A program made the position numbers and the translations under genes. A stretch of 64,000 bases of DNA. Source: Kribbella sandramycini. GTDB lineage: Bacteria; Actinomycetota; Actinomycetes; Propionibacteriales; Kribbellaceae. Position 1 is the stretch's first letter; every line of letters starts with the position of its first letter. Under the pieces are notes generated by a model that did not search any database, had not been told where the DNA came from, and saw only the letters and a program-made list of their open reading frames with translations. The DNA is taken from assembly GCF_013131805.1 (NCBI RefSeq), contig NZ_JABJRC010000001.1, positions 1,054,001 through 1,118,000 of the forward strand, read 5' to 3'. Below are positions 50,842-59,315 of this stretch, piece by piece.

Positions 50842-52068
50842 TCAGACGACGCCGGCGGCCTTGAGTTCCTCGAGCTCGGCGGTGTCGATCCCGAGCGATC
50901 CGTAGACGGCGGAGTTGTGCTCACCGAGACCGGGTGAGGTCTCGATGTCGACGGCGGAGTCGGACAGCTTGATCGGGCAGCCGACGGTCTTGAACGAGCC
51001 GCGCTGCGGGTGCTCGACCTCGACGACCGCGCCGAGCGCGGCCAGCGTCTCGTCCTCGATCAGCTCCCGGGTGGACATGATCGGCCCGCACGGCACGTTC
51101 AGCGCGTTGAGCTTGTCCATCACCTCGAACTTGGTGTGCTGCTCGGTCCACTGCTCGATCAGCGCGAACATCTTGTCCAGCTTGTCGAGTCGCGCGGCCG
51201 GGGTGGCCCAGTCCGGATCCTCGGCCAGCTCGGGTTTGCCGATCAGCTCCGCGATCGGCGCCCAGCCCGGCGGCTGGACGATCACGTAGATGTAGTCGTT
51301 CGGCCCGCCGGGCGCCGTCCGGACCGCCCAGCCCGGCTGACCGCCGCCGGAGGCGTTCCCCGAGCGCGGCACCTCGGTGCCGAAGTTGTCGTTCGGGTAC
51401 TCCTTGAGCGGGCCGTGCGTGAGCCGCTGCTGGTCGCGCAGCTTGACCCGGGTCAGGTTCAGCACGGCCTCCTGCATGGCGACCGAGACGCGCTGTCCCT
51501 TACCGGTGTGGGTGCGCTGGTAAAGCGCGGCGAGGATGCCGGCGACCAGGTGGATCCCGGTCCCGGAGTCGCCGATCTGCGCGCCGGTCGCGGTCGGCGG
51601 CCCCTCTTCGAAACCCGTGGTGCTCATCGCGCCGCCCATCGCCTGGGCGACCACCTCGTAGGCCTTGAAGTTCTCGTACCGGCCCGGGCCGAAGCCCTTG
51701 ATCGAGGCGAAGATCAGCTCCGGGTTGAGCAGCTGCAGCCGCTCCCAGGTGAAGCCCATCCGGTCGATCGCGCCGGGCGCGAAGTTCTCCACCAGGACGT
51801 CGGAGTTCTTCACCAGGTCGGTGAAGATCTCCTTGCCGCGGTCGGACTTCATGTTCAGCGTGATGCTGCGCTTGTTGCAGTTCAGCATCGTGAAGTAGAG
51901 GCTGTCGACGTCCGGGAGGTCGCGCAGCTGCTGGCGGGTGATGTCTCCGGTCGGCGCCTCGAGTTTGATCACGTCGGCGCCGAGCCAGGCGAGGAGCTGG
52001 GTGCAAGAAGGTCCGGACTGGACGTGCGTCATATCCAGGACGCGGACACCGTCAAGAGCTCGTGTCAT
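50842..52068 (-). CDS. frc: Formyl-CoA:oxalate CoA-transferase (class III)
   Basis: The 408-residue CaiB/BaiF enzyme follows the Oxalobacter Frc pattern closely: [20 protein letters not shown] with Gln17, [55 protein letters not shown] with the catalytic Asp167, [16 protein letters not shown] and the Gly-rich loop [10 protein letters not shown]. It moves CoA from formyl-CoA (or another donor) to oxalate, making oxalyl-CoA. Start [10 protein letters not shown] at 52068. It is directly downstream of the ThDP-enzyme gene. This is the gene that identifies the region as oxalate-related. Confidence 0.93.
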   Translation of the reverse strand: MTRALDGVRVLDMTHVQSGPSCTQLLAWLGADVIKLEAPTGDITRQQLRDLPDVDSLYFTMLNCNKRSITLNMKSDRGKEIFTDLVKNSDVLVENFAPGAIDRMGFTWERLQLLNPELIFASIKGFGPGRYENFKAYEVVAQAMGGAMSTTGFEEGPPTATGAQIGDSGTGIHLVAGILAALYQRTHTGKGQRVSVAMQEAVLNLTRVKLRDQQRLTHGPLKEYPNDNFGTEVPRSGNASGGGQPGWAVRTAPGGPNDYIYVIVQPPGWAPIAELIGKPELAEDPDWATPAARLDKLDKMFALIEQWTEQHTKFEVMDKLNALNVPCGPIMSTRELIEDETLAALGAVVEVEHPQRGSFKTVGCPIKLSDSAVDIETSPGLGEHNSAVYGSLGIDTAELEELKAAGVV

Positions 52069-52154
52069 CCGCGTCGCTCCGCTCCGAGCGCGGCTGACAC
52101 GCAAGTTACGCAGTGCTTGATGAATTCGCTTCGCTCATTCATGGGCGGTCTCCC

Positions 52155-53864
52155 CTACTTGTACATGGTCTGGTTCATGGTTCCGGGGGCGTACGCGTCC
52201 GGGTCGACCCAGACGTTGATCAGCGACGGCAGGCCGGACTCGCGGGCGCGCTGCATGGCGGGCCCGATGTCCTTGGGGTCGCGGACCTCCTCGCCGTAGC
52301 CGCCGAGGTGCCGCGCGAACTCGTCGTACTTGACGTCGCCGAGGGTGTTGCCGATCCGGCCGCGGTCGTGGCCGTACTTGGCCTCCTGGCCGTAGCGGAT
52401 CTGGTTCATCGAGGAGTTGTTGCCGATCACCCCGACGAACGGGAGCTTGAAGCGGACCAGCGTCTCGAAGTCCCAGCCGGTCATCGAGAAGGCACCGTCG
52501 CCGAACAGCGCGACGACCTCCTTGTCCGGTCGCGCGTACTTCGCCGCGAGGACGAACGGGATACCGACGCCGAGGGTGCCGAGCGGGCCCGGGTCCATCC
52601 AGTGGCCGGGCGACTTGGGCTGGACGACGCCGCCGGAGAAGGTGACGATATCGCCGCCGTCGCCGATATAGATCGAGTCCTCGGTGAGGAACTCGTTGAT
52701 CTCGTGCGCCAGCCGCAGCGGGTGGATCGGGTTCGCGTCGGACAGCTGGCGCGGCAACCGCTTCTGGTACGCCGCCTCCTCCTCCGCGCGCAGCTCCTTG
52801 AACCAGGCCTTGCGGTCGGCCTTGGCGAGCCGGCCCGACGCCGCCTGGGTGACCGCGGCCAGGATCGCGCCCGGGTCGCCGACCAGCCCGAGGTCGACAT
52901 CGCGGTTCTTGCCGACGGTCCGGTAGTCCATGTCGATCTGGACGACGGTCGCCGACTTCGGCAGCCGGCGGCCGTAGCCCATCCGGAAGTCGAACGGCGT
53001 GCCGACGATCAGGATCAGGTCGGCGTTGTTGAACCCGTACCGCCGGGACAGGTGGAAGTGGTGCGGGTCACCGGGCGGCAGCGTGCCGCGGGCCGCGCCG
53101 TTCATGAACGCCGGTACGTCGAGCGCCCGGACGAACTCGGTCGCGGCGTCCGATCCGCGCGATGTCCAGACCTGGCCGCCGAGCAGCACGACCGGCTTCT
53201 CGGCCCGGACCAGCAGATCGGCCAGCGCCTCGATGGCCGCCGGGTCGCCGATGCTCTTGGTCGAGGCCCGGTAGTGGCCGGACTCCGGGATCGTCGCGGA
53301 CTCCACCGGGACCGAGTTGTCCAGGATGTCGCGCGGGATCTCCAGGAACGACGGGCCGAGCGCGCCGTTGAAGGACTCGCGGAACGCCATCGAGACCATG
53401 TCGGCGGCCCGCGCGGTGTGCGGCACGGTCGCGGCGAACTTGGTGATCGGCGTCATCATGTCGACGTGCGGCAGGTCCTGCAGGGACCCCATCTTGTGCT
53501 GGTTCAGCGCGCCCTGGCCGCCGATCAGCAACATCGGGCTCTCGGCCCGGAACGCGTTCGCGACGCCCGTTACGGCGTTGGTGGTACCGGGGCCGGCGGT
53601 GACGACCGCGCAGCCGGGCTTACCGGTGATCCGCGCGTAGCCGTCGGCCGCGTGCGCGGCGACCTGCTCGTGCCGGACGTCGACCACCGCGATGCCCTCG
53701 TCGACGCAGCCGTCGTAGATGTCGATGATGTGCCCACCGCAGAGGGTGAAGATCACCTCGACTCCCTCGGCCTTCAGGGCCTTGGCGACCAGGTGACCGC
53801 CCGAGATGGTCTCCGGCTCCTTCACCTCTGCGACGGGTTGGGTCTCCGACACTGTCTGCGCCAT
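52155..53864 (-). CDS. ThDP enzyme, probable oxalyl-CoA decarboxylase or 2-hydroxyacyl-CoA lyase
   Basis: The 569-residue protein has the three ThDP-enzyme domains: N-terminal PYR with the essential Glu in DVRHEQVAAHAADGYAR, a central domain, and a C-terminal PP domain with GDGAFSMTGWDFETLVRFK...NN (ThDP/Mg motif). It resembles the acetolactate synthase/HACL type (CGGHIIDIYDGC, GSLQDLPHVDMM) more than classical oxalyl-CoA decarboxylase, whose QQGDYEE segment is missing. By position next to frc it is expected to make formyl-CoA, either from oxalyl-CoA or from a 2-hydroxyacyl-CoA. First gene of the operon, preceded by the CATACCGTATG element. Confidence 0.88.
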   Translation of the reverse strand: MAQTVSETQPVAEVKEPETISGGHLVAKALKAEGVEVIFTLCGGHIIDIYDGCVDEGIAVVDVRHEQVAAHAADGYARITGKPGCAVVTAGPGTTNAVTGVANAFRAESPMLLIGGQGALNQHKMGSLQDLPHVDMMTPITKFAATVPHTARAADMVSMAFRESFNGALGPSFLEIPRDILDNSVPVESATIPESGHYRASTKSIGDPAAIEALADLLVRAEKPVVLLGGQVWTSRGSDAATEFVRALDVPAFMNGAARGTLPPGDPHHFHLSRRYGFNNADLILIVGTPFDFRMGYGRRLPKSATVVQIDMDYRTVGKNRDVDLGLVGDPGAILAAVTQAASGRLAKADRKAWFKELRAEEEAAYQKRLPRQLSDANPIHPLRLAHEINEFLTEDSIYIGDGGDIVTFSGGVVQPKSPGHWMDPGPLGTLGVGIPFVLAAKYARPDKEVVALFGDGAFSMTGWDFETLVRFKLPFVGVIGNNSSMNQIRYGQEAKYGHDRGRIGNTLGDVKYDEFARHLGGYGEEVRDPKDIGPAMQRARESGLPSLINVWVDPDAYAPGTMNQTMYK

Positions 53865-53917
53865 CTGCAGTCATCTCCTCGGAAGGGCCGGGGTGCGGCT
53901 TACTTGAATGTAGATTG

Positions 53918-53928
53918 CATACCGTATG
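53918..53928. promoter_or_regulatory. CATACCGTATG operator, ThDP-operon promoter
   Basis: CATAC-C-GTATG is a perfect 5+1+5 palindrome set in AGATTGCATACCGTATG (53912-53928). It lies 53 bases upstream of the ThDP gene start and 54 upstream of the divergent coiled-coil gene. The same core occurs twice in the MFS-sucC intergenic region. Confidence 0.7.
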
Positions 53929-53981
53929 TGGTAGTCGTAGTCTTAACCCAGGCCACGGTGGTTGTCCAGAGGGAGGCTTCA

Positions 53982-54266
53982 ATGACCATCCACGAAGAGC
54001 TGCAACGGACCCGGACCGCCCTGATCGCCCTCGAGAAATCCCTTGTGTCGTTGCGGAATCACCTCGGCCCCCATCTCGACGTCCTCCGGCTGCTGGATGA
54101 CCACGAGCGCTGTACGGCGGATCTGCGGCGGCTCGAGGAGCAGATCCGGATCCCGCAGCGCGCCGAGCTGATGGTGATCCCCGACGACGACCGCGACCAC
54201 GGGTTGTGGGGCGCCGGAGATGTCGATCACGAGGGCGTCGGAGCCCCGGGCCGCAGGGCGCCGTGA
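53982..54266 (+). CDS. Small coiled-coil protein (94 aa)
   Basis: A 94-residue frame MTIHEELQRTRTALIALEKS... with a strong ribosome site (GAGGGAGG) six bases before ATG. Residues about 1-65 are heptad-like helix (LVSLRNHLGPHLDVLRLLDDHERCTADLRRLEEQI), the rest polar. Function unknown. It is divergent from the ThDP operon, sharing its operator region, so probably co-regulated. Its 3' end overlaps the convergent hypothetical gene by 40 bases. Confidence 0.7.
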   Translation: MTIHEELQRTRTALIALEKSLVSLRNHLGPHLDVLRLLDDHERCTADLRRLEEQIRIPQRAELMVIPDDDRDHGLWGAGDVDHEGVGAPGRRAP

Positions 54267-54778
54267 GCTGAGAGGCACTGTTTCAAAAGGTTTCTGAGCT
54301 TTCGATCGCGGTCACCGTTCGCATGGCGGGCGGTGACCGCGACTGCTTCCGCGACCTGCTCGGTCGCGACGAACGTGCGGTAGAAGGGCTCGCTCCAGCC
54401 GAACCGGTCGAGGAGCGGCAGCCACCAGCGGGCCGCTCCCTGGCCGGTCAGCAGATGCAGCGCGGTCTCGTGCGCGCGCCGCATCCGCACGGTCTCGTCA
54501 CTCGTCAGCTCGCCGGTGGTCAGCGCGGTCGAGACGCAGAGCGCCACCACCCGCGCTGACACATCCAGCCCGGGCCGAGCGGTGTCGATGAACTTCGGCG
54601 CCAGCGGTACGAGCGCCCGGCGTCCGGCCGAGCTGGAGTGGTCGTGAACGGCCCGGGCCGCCGCACTCAGGGTCGGATGCACGCAAGTCGGCCGATCCGT
54701 CCACGGCTCCCGGGCCAGCTTCGACACCAGCTCCATCACACAGGGGTCGGGCCGCCGGACGCGCCCGTACTCACTCAC
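54227..54778 (-). CDS. Hypothetical helical protein behind the MFS carrier
   Basis: The 183-residue protein has no membrane segments and is largely helical (SAAARAVHDHSSSAG, VVALCVSTALTTGELTSDETVRMRRAHETALHLLTG). No family recognised. GTG start overlaps the MFS stop (GTGA), so it is made from the same message as the carrier. It might be an accessory of uptake or of the pathway. Confidence 0.68.
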   Translation of the reverse strand: MSEYGRVRRPDPCVMELVSKLAREPWTDRPTCVHPTLSAAARAVHDHSSSAGRRALVPLAPKFIDTARPGLDVSARVVALCVSTALTTGELTSDETVRMRRAHETALHLLTGQGAARWWLPLLDRFGWSEPFYRTFVATEQVAEAVAVTARHANGDRDRKLRNLLKQCLSAHGALRPGAPTPS

Positions 54779-56145
54779 TCGTTCGACCCGGCAACCGGCG
54801 TACCCAACTGGCGGCGGACCGACAGCGCAGGTCGCCCAGGCTGTTTCAGCAGCCGCACACTCAGTGCCGCGAGGACGCCGAGCAGCCCGGCCCCCAGGAA
54901 CAACGGGCGGTAGCCGACCGCGGCGATCGCCGAGGCCGCGACCCCGACGCCGACCAGGCCACCGGCCGCCTTGGCGGAGTACAGAATCGCCTGGTTCTGC
55001 ACCAGGCTGTTCTCGCCGAAGAACTCGAGCACGAGGTTGGCCATGATCGCGTAGAACGCGCCGCCGCCGAGCCCGGCGAACATCGCGCAGATCACGAACG
55101 CCCAGCCCGCGCCGGCCTGACCGGCGACCACCAGGCCGACATGGGTGACGCTCTCCACCATCAGGACGACGGCGAGCACCCGGCGGCGGCCGAACCGGTC
55201 GGACAGGTTACCCGCGAGCGAACGACCAAGGCCGTTGACTGCGGCAAGCAATCCGGCCGCGAAGCCGGCCACGACCATGCCCAGACCGGTCGAGACCGCA
55301 TAGCTGACCACGAACGCGATCCCGAACAGCGACAACGCCGCGCTGATCGCGAGCATCAGCCACATCAGCGGCAGCGCACCGGTTCGCATCGCCTCGGCCG
55401 GCCGATAGTGCCGGACGGCGGGCGCGTTGTGCGGGATGCTCCGGTTCAGCTTGCGGTCGACCGCCCACACCTGCGCATCCAGCTCAGCGGGCCACCAGTG
55501 CCGCGGCGGATCCTTCAACAGCCCGCCACCGACGGCGGTCACCAGGACGGCGACGATCGCGGCCAGATCGAAGACCAGCCGCCGGCTCCCCGGCGAATCC
55601 GCGAGCGCCAGCAACGCGATACTCGGGACCGCGCCGATCGCGAACCCGCCGGTGACGAACCCGATCGTGCTCGTCCGCCGCTCCGGGAACCAGCGGGCCG
55701 CGGTGGTGATACCCGCGGCGTACACGACACCGGCGCCGATCCCGCCGAGCAGCGCGTAGCCGATCACAACGACCGGGTAGCTGTCCGCGTGCGCCAGCGT
55801 CGCGAGGCCGATCGCCGAGAGGACGCCGCCGAGGACGACCAGCTGGGTCGGTGTGGCCCGGCGTACGCGCTGGAGCCAGCCGGCCGGGACGGCGACCAGG
55901 GCCTGGCAGGCGACGAAGATCGCCAGCAGCCACAGGGTTTGCACCGCACCCCAGCCGCGATCGGACTGCAGGCCGAGGGCGGCCGTGCCGAACGAGTACT
56001 GCAACGGGCTGATCGCGATCATGCAGGCCCAGGCCGCCCACAGCTGCCAGCGGCGCGAGTGACCGGTCAGGTCCTGCGCCTCCTCGCCGATCCGGTAGCG
56101 CCGGCCGTAGACATCACGTACATCCCGGGGCGTCACGTGATTCAT
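54775..56145 (-). CDS. OFA/OxlT-type MFS transporter (oxalate:formate antiporter-like)
   Basis: The 456-residue carrier has 12 helices. Features of the OFA (oxalate/formate antiporter) branch include the helix 1 segment ISPLQYSFGTAALGLQSDRGWG, GGIGAGVVYAAGITTAARWFPERR before helix 5 and LKDPPRHWWPAE in the central loop. OxlT-type proteins swap oxalate for formate across the inner membrane. GGAGG lies just before the ATG. Two CATACCG elements are upstream. Substrate is inferred from the family and from the adjacent frc operon. Confidence 0.82.
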   Translation of the reverse strand: MNHVTPRDVRDVYGRRYRIGEEAQDLTGHSRRWQLWAAWACMIAISPLQYSFGTAALGLQSDRGWGAVQTLWLLAIFVACQALVAVPAGWLQRVRRATPTQLVVLGGVLSAIGLATLAHADSYPVVVIGYALLGGIGAGVVYAAGITTAARWFPERRTSTIGFVTGGFAIGAVPSIALLALADSPGSRRLVFDLAAIVAVLVTAVGGGLLKDPPRHWWPAELDAQVWAVDRKLNRSIPHNAPAVRHYRPAEAMRTGALPLMWLMLAISAALSLFGIAFVVSYAVSTGLGMVVAGFAAGLLAAVNGLGRSLAGNLSDRFGRRRVLAVVLMVESVTHVGLVVAGQAGAGWAFVICAMFAGLGGGAFYAIMANLVLEFFGENSLVQNQAILYSAKAAGGLVGVGVAASAIAAVGYRPLFLGAGLLGVLAALSVRLLKQPGRPALSVRRQLGTPVAGSNE

Positions 56146-56163
56146 ATCGCCTCCTGACTACTG

Positions 56164-56174
56164 CATACCGTATG
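56164..56174. promoter_or_regulatory. CATACCGTATG operator, MFS promoter
   Basis: Identical 11-bp palindrome CATACCGTATG, 19 bases upstream of the MFS start codon, a position that would block the promoter or ribosome site. Part of the MFS-sucC divergent region. Confidence 0.7.
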
Positions 56175-56248
56175 AGATCTGTGGTACTCCTCTCCGCGGC
56201 CGGTTGTCCAGAGCTGGCGTGTTGCGACTGGCTCTTGTGACCAGATTG

Positions 56249-56259
56249 CATACCGCATA
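56249..56259. promoter_or_regulatory. CATACCGCATA operator, sucC promoter
   Basis: AGATTGCATACCGCATAC (56243-56260) shares AGATTGCATACCG with the element before the ThDP operon and differs in one base of the right arm (C for T). It lies 39 bases upstream of the sucC start. Confidence 0.65.
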
Positions 56260-56298
56260 CAGTCGCCATGCGACCGTAGACGATCGGAGGACTCCCCC

Positions 56299-57450
56299 GT
56301 GGACCTGATGGAGTACCAAGCCAAAGAGCTGTTCGCCCGGCACGGCGTACCGGTGACGCTCGGCCGGGTGATCGAGGATCCGGCCGATGCGGCCTCGGCC
56401 GCCGCCGAGCTCGGCGGGCGCGTGGTGGTGAAGGCCCAGGTGAAGACCGGCGGCCGCGGCAAAGCCGGCGGCGTCAAGCTGGCGGCGTCCGCCGAAGAGG
56501 CGACCGCCCGGGCCGGCGAGATTCTCGGGATGGATATCAAGGGGCACACCGTGCATCGCGTGCTGCTCGCGCCGGCGGCCGCGATCGCCGAGGAGTACTA
56601 CTTCTCGTTCCTGGTGGACCGGACCAACCGCGAGTACCTCTGTATCGCGAGTACCGAGGGCGGCGTCGAGATCGAGGAGGTCGCGCACAGCAACCCGGAC
56701 GCGATCGCGAAAATCTCGATCGACCCGGCGACCGGCGTCGACGACGCGAAGGCCGCGGAGATCGTGGCCGCGGCCGGGTTCCCGGCCGGTGCGGAGGACG
56801 TCGTCCGCAAGCTGTGGGACGTGTTCGTCGCCGAGGACGCGACGCTGGTCGAGGTGAACCCGCTGGTGAAACTGGCCGACGGCTCGCTGGAGGCGCTCGA
56901 CGGGAAGGTCACGCTCGACGACAGCGCGGCGTACCGGCATGCCGACCACGCGTCGTTCGAGGACCGCGCGTCCGCCGACCCGCTGGAGGCGGCTGCACAC
57001 GACAAGGGCCTGAACTACGTGAAGCTGGACGGCCAGGTCGGGATCATCGGGAACGGCGCCGGGCTGGTGATGTCGACGCTGGACGTCGTCGCCTACGCCG
57101 GTGAGCAGTACGGCGTGAAGCCGGCGAACTTCCTCGACATCGGCGGCGGCGCCTCGGCCGAGGTGATGGCCAACGGGCTGGGGATCATCCTCGGCGACGC
57201 GCAGGTGCGCAGTGTGTTCGTCAACGTCTTCGGCGGGATCACCGCCTGTGACGCCGTCTCGAACGGGATCGTCCAGGCGCTCGCGCTGCTCGGCAAGCAG
57301 GCCGACAAACCGCTCGTCGTCCGGCTCGACGGGAACAACGTCGCCGAAGGCCGCCGGATCCTCGCGCAGGCCAACCATCCGCTGGTGACCGTGGTCGACA
57401 CGATGGACGGCGCCGCCGCCCGTGCCGCCGAGCTGGCCGCTCAGAACTGA
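56299..57450 (+). CDS. sucC: Succinate--CoA ligase-type beta subunit, cluster copy
   Basis: The 383-residue ATP-grasp protein begins [19 protein letters not shown] and has [36 protein letters not shown] and [19 protein letters not shown], all family marks of SucC. It pairs with the alpha subunit encoded 13 bases downstream. The enzyme makes succinyl-CoA with ADP/ATP; in this setting it could feed succinyl-CoA to a CoA-transferase or activate another acid. GTG start with GGAGGA upstream. Controlled by the shared operator, which argues for a specialised copy. Confidence 0.93.
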   Translation: MDLMEYQAKELFARHGVPVTLGRVIEDPADAASAAAELGGRVVVKAQVKTGGRGKAGGVKLAASAEEATARAGEILGMDIKGHTVHRVLLAPAAAIAEEYYFSFLVDRTNREYLCIASTEGGVEIEEVAHSNPDAIAKISIDPATGVDDAKAAEIVAAAGFPAGAEDVVRKLWDVFVAEDATLVEVNPLVKLADGSLEALDGKVTLDDSAAYRHADHASFEDRASADPLEAAAHDKGLNYVKLDGQVGIIGNGAGLVMSTLDVVAYAGEQYGVKPANFLDIGGGASAEVMANGLGIILGDAQVRSVFVNVFGGITACDAVSNGIVQALALLGKQADKPLVVRLDGNNVAEGRRILAQANHPLVTVVDTMDGAAARAAELAAQN

Positions 57451-57463
57451 AGGGATTGAACAG

Positions 57464-58354
57464 ATGGCGATCTTCCTGACCGAGAAGAGCCGGGTCGTCG
57501 TACAGGGGATGACCGGCGCCGAGGGACAGAAGCACACCAGCCGGATGCTTGCCGCCGGCACCGATATCGTCGGCGGCGTGACCCCCGGCAAGGGCGGTCA
57601 GTCGGTCGATTTCGCGAAGCGCTCGATCCCGGTCTACGGGTCGTGCGCGGACGCCGTCGCGGCGACCGGGGCCGACGTCTCGGTGGTGTTCGTACCGCCG
57701 AAGTTCACCAAGGGCGCGGTGATCGAGGCCGTGGACGCCGGGATCCCGCTGGTGGTGGTGATCACCGAGGGCGTCCCGGTGCATGACACGGCCGCGTTCT
57801 TCGCGCACGCCGAGGCCGCGGGCGTCCGGGTGATCGGGCCGAACTGCCCGGGCATCATCAGCCCGGGCCAGGCGAACGCCGGCATCATCCCGGCCGACAT
57901 CGCCGGGCCCGGCCGGATCGGGCTGGTCTCGAAATCCGGCACGCTGACCTACCAGATGATGTACGAGCTGCGGGACTTCGGCTTCTCCACCGCGATCGGT
58001 ATCGGCGGCGACCCGATCATCGGGACGACGCACATCGACGCGCTGCGCGCCTTCCAGGACGACCCGGACACCGACGCGATCGTGATGATCGGCGAGATCG
58101 GCGGGGACGCCGAGGAGCGGGCCGCGGCCTTCATCGCCGAACACGTCACCAAGCCGGTCGTCGGTTACGTGGCCGGCTTCACCGCCCCGGAGGGCAAGAC
58201 GATGGGCCACGCGGGCGCGATCGTCTCCGGCTCGTCCGGGACGGCGGCCGCCAAGCAGCAGGCCCTGGAAGCAGCCGGGGTGAAGGTCGGCAAGACCCCG
58301 ACCGAGACCGCCGAACTGCTCCGCGCGGTCCTGCACGCGGAGGTAGCGGTATGA
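57464..58354 (+). CDS. sucD: Succinate--CoA ligase-type alpha subunit, cluster copy
   Basis: The 296-residue protein has a CoA-binding Rossmann domain ([21 protein letters not shown]), [13 protein letters not shown] and the phospho-His segment [21 protein letters not shown]. It forms the alpha half of the CoA ligase with the gene 13 bases upstream. The ATG at 57464 is preferred over an in-frame upstream start. Its stop overlaps the start of the tartronate-semialdehyde-reductase-like gene (ATGA), which ties the ligase to glyoxylate metabolism. Confidence 0.94.
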   Translation: MAIFLTEKSRVVVQGMTGAEGQKHTSRMLAAGTDIVGGVTPGKGGQSVDFAKRSIPVYGSCADAVAATGADVSVVFVPPKFTKGAVIEAVDAGIPLVVVITEGVPVHDTAAFFAHAEAAGVRVIGPNCPGIISPGQANAGIIPADIAGPGRIGLVSKSGTLTYQMMYELRDFGFSTAIGIGGDPIIGTTHIDALRAFQDDPDTDAIVMIGEIGGDAEERAAAFIAEHVTKPVVGYVAGFTAPEGKTMGHAGAIVSGSSGTAAAKQQALEAAGVKVGKTPTETAELLRAVLHAEVAV

Positions 58355-59226
58355 CCGCGATCGGGTTCATCGGGCTGGGGATCATGGGCTCGCACATGGC
58401 GGCGAACCTGATCGCCGCCGGGCATGCGGTGACCGGGTACGACGTCGTCCCGGCGTCCGTGGATCGGTTGGCGCAGGCAGGTGGCAAACCGGCGTCCGAT
58501 ATCGCGTCGGCTGTTGCGGGGGCCGAGGTCGTGATCACCATGCTGCCGGACTCGCCGCAGGTGGTGGAGGTGGTGCTGGAGCCGGGCGGCGTGCTGTCGG
58601 CGGTGGAGCCGGGCGCGCTGCTGATCGACATGAGCTCGATCGCGCCAGAGACGTCGCGGGCCGTCGCGGCCGCGGGCGCGGAGCGCGGCGTCCGGGTGCT
58701 GGATGCGCCGGTGAGCGGTGGTGAGCAAGGGGCGATCAAGGCCTCGCTGTCGATCATGGTCGGCGGCTCGCCGGAGGACTTCGCGACGGCGCAGCCGATC
58801 TTCGACGCACTCGGCCGGACGATCGTGCACGTCGGGCCGCACGGCGCCGGTCAGACGGTGAAGGCCGCGAACCAGCTCATGGTCGCGGGCATCATCAGCC
58901 TGGTCGCCGAGGCGATCGTGCTGCTGGAGGCCTCCGACGTCGACAGCACTCGCGGACTCGAAGTCCTCGCCGGCGGTCTGGCCGGCAACCGGATCCTCGA
59001 TCTCAAGGCGACCTCGATGATCGCCCGGCAATTCGAGCCCGGCTTCCGGATCGACCTGCATCACAAGGACATGGGCATCGCCCAGAACGCCGCCCGCTCA
59101 GCCGGCGTCGCCCTCCCCGTCACCGGCATCGTCGCCCAACTCGTCGCCGCCGCCCGGGCCCAAGGCCACGGCTCCCTCGACCACTCCGCCCTGCTCAAGG
59201 TCGTCGAGGAGCTGTCCGGTCGCTGA
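58351..59226 (+). CDS. glxR: 2-hydroxy-3-oxopropionate (tartronate semialdehyde) reductase
   Basis: The 291-residue beta-hydroxyacid dehydrogenase has the nucleotide motif [17 protein letters not shown], the substrate motif [11 protein letters not shown] and the catalytic Lys in [16 protein letters not shown]. It reduces tartronate semialdehyde to glycerate with NAD(P)H, the last step of the Gcl pathway encoded nearby on the other strand. Last gene of the sucCD operon. Other family members (3-hydroxyisobutyrate dehydrogenase) are similar; the context favours GlxR. Confidence 0.87.
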   Translation: MTAIGFIGLGIMGSHMAANLIAAGHAVTGYDVVPASVDRLAQAGGKPASDIASAVAGAEVVITMLPDSPQVVEVVLEPGGVLSAVEPGALLIDMSSIAPETSRAVAAAGAERGVRVLDAPVSGGEQGAIKASLSIMVGGSPEDFATAQPIFDALGRTIVHVGPHGAGQTVKAANQLMVAGIISLVAEAIVLLEASDVDSTRGLEVLAGGLAGNRILDLKATSMIARQFEPGFRIDLHHKDMGIAQNAARSAGVALPVTGIVAQLVAAARAQGHGSLDHSALLKVVEELSGR

Positions 59227-59233
59227 ACCAAGC

Positions 59234-59315
59234 AACGGGTAGTAGTCGGCGCGGCAGCCGGCGGCCACGCTCACGGCGGGCTCGCAATCGGCCGCCGCGG
59301 CCACTACTACCCGTT
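59234..59315. terminator. Long inverted repeat between glxR and lacI-type genes
   Basis: AACGGGTAGTAGT (59234-59246) and ACTACTACCCGTT (59303-59315) are a perfect 13-bp pair 56 bases apart, with further GC-rich complementarity inside (GGCGGCC / GGCCGCC, 59260-59266 and 59290-59296). It covers the end of the convergent LacI gene including its stop. It likely acts as a bidirectional terminator. Confidence 0.6.

Noticed and set aside
52155..53864. Calling the ThDP gene oxc outright
   Set aside because: The classical oxalyl-CoA decarboxylase segment is missing and the protein is closer to other branches of the family; only the context points to that reaction.
52113..53981. Long plus-strand extension before the coiled-coil protein
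   Set aside because: It is antisense to the ThDP gene; the ribosome site and ATG at 53982 mark the true start.
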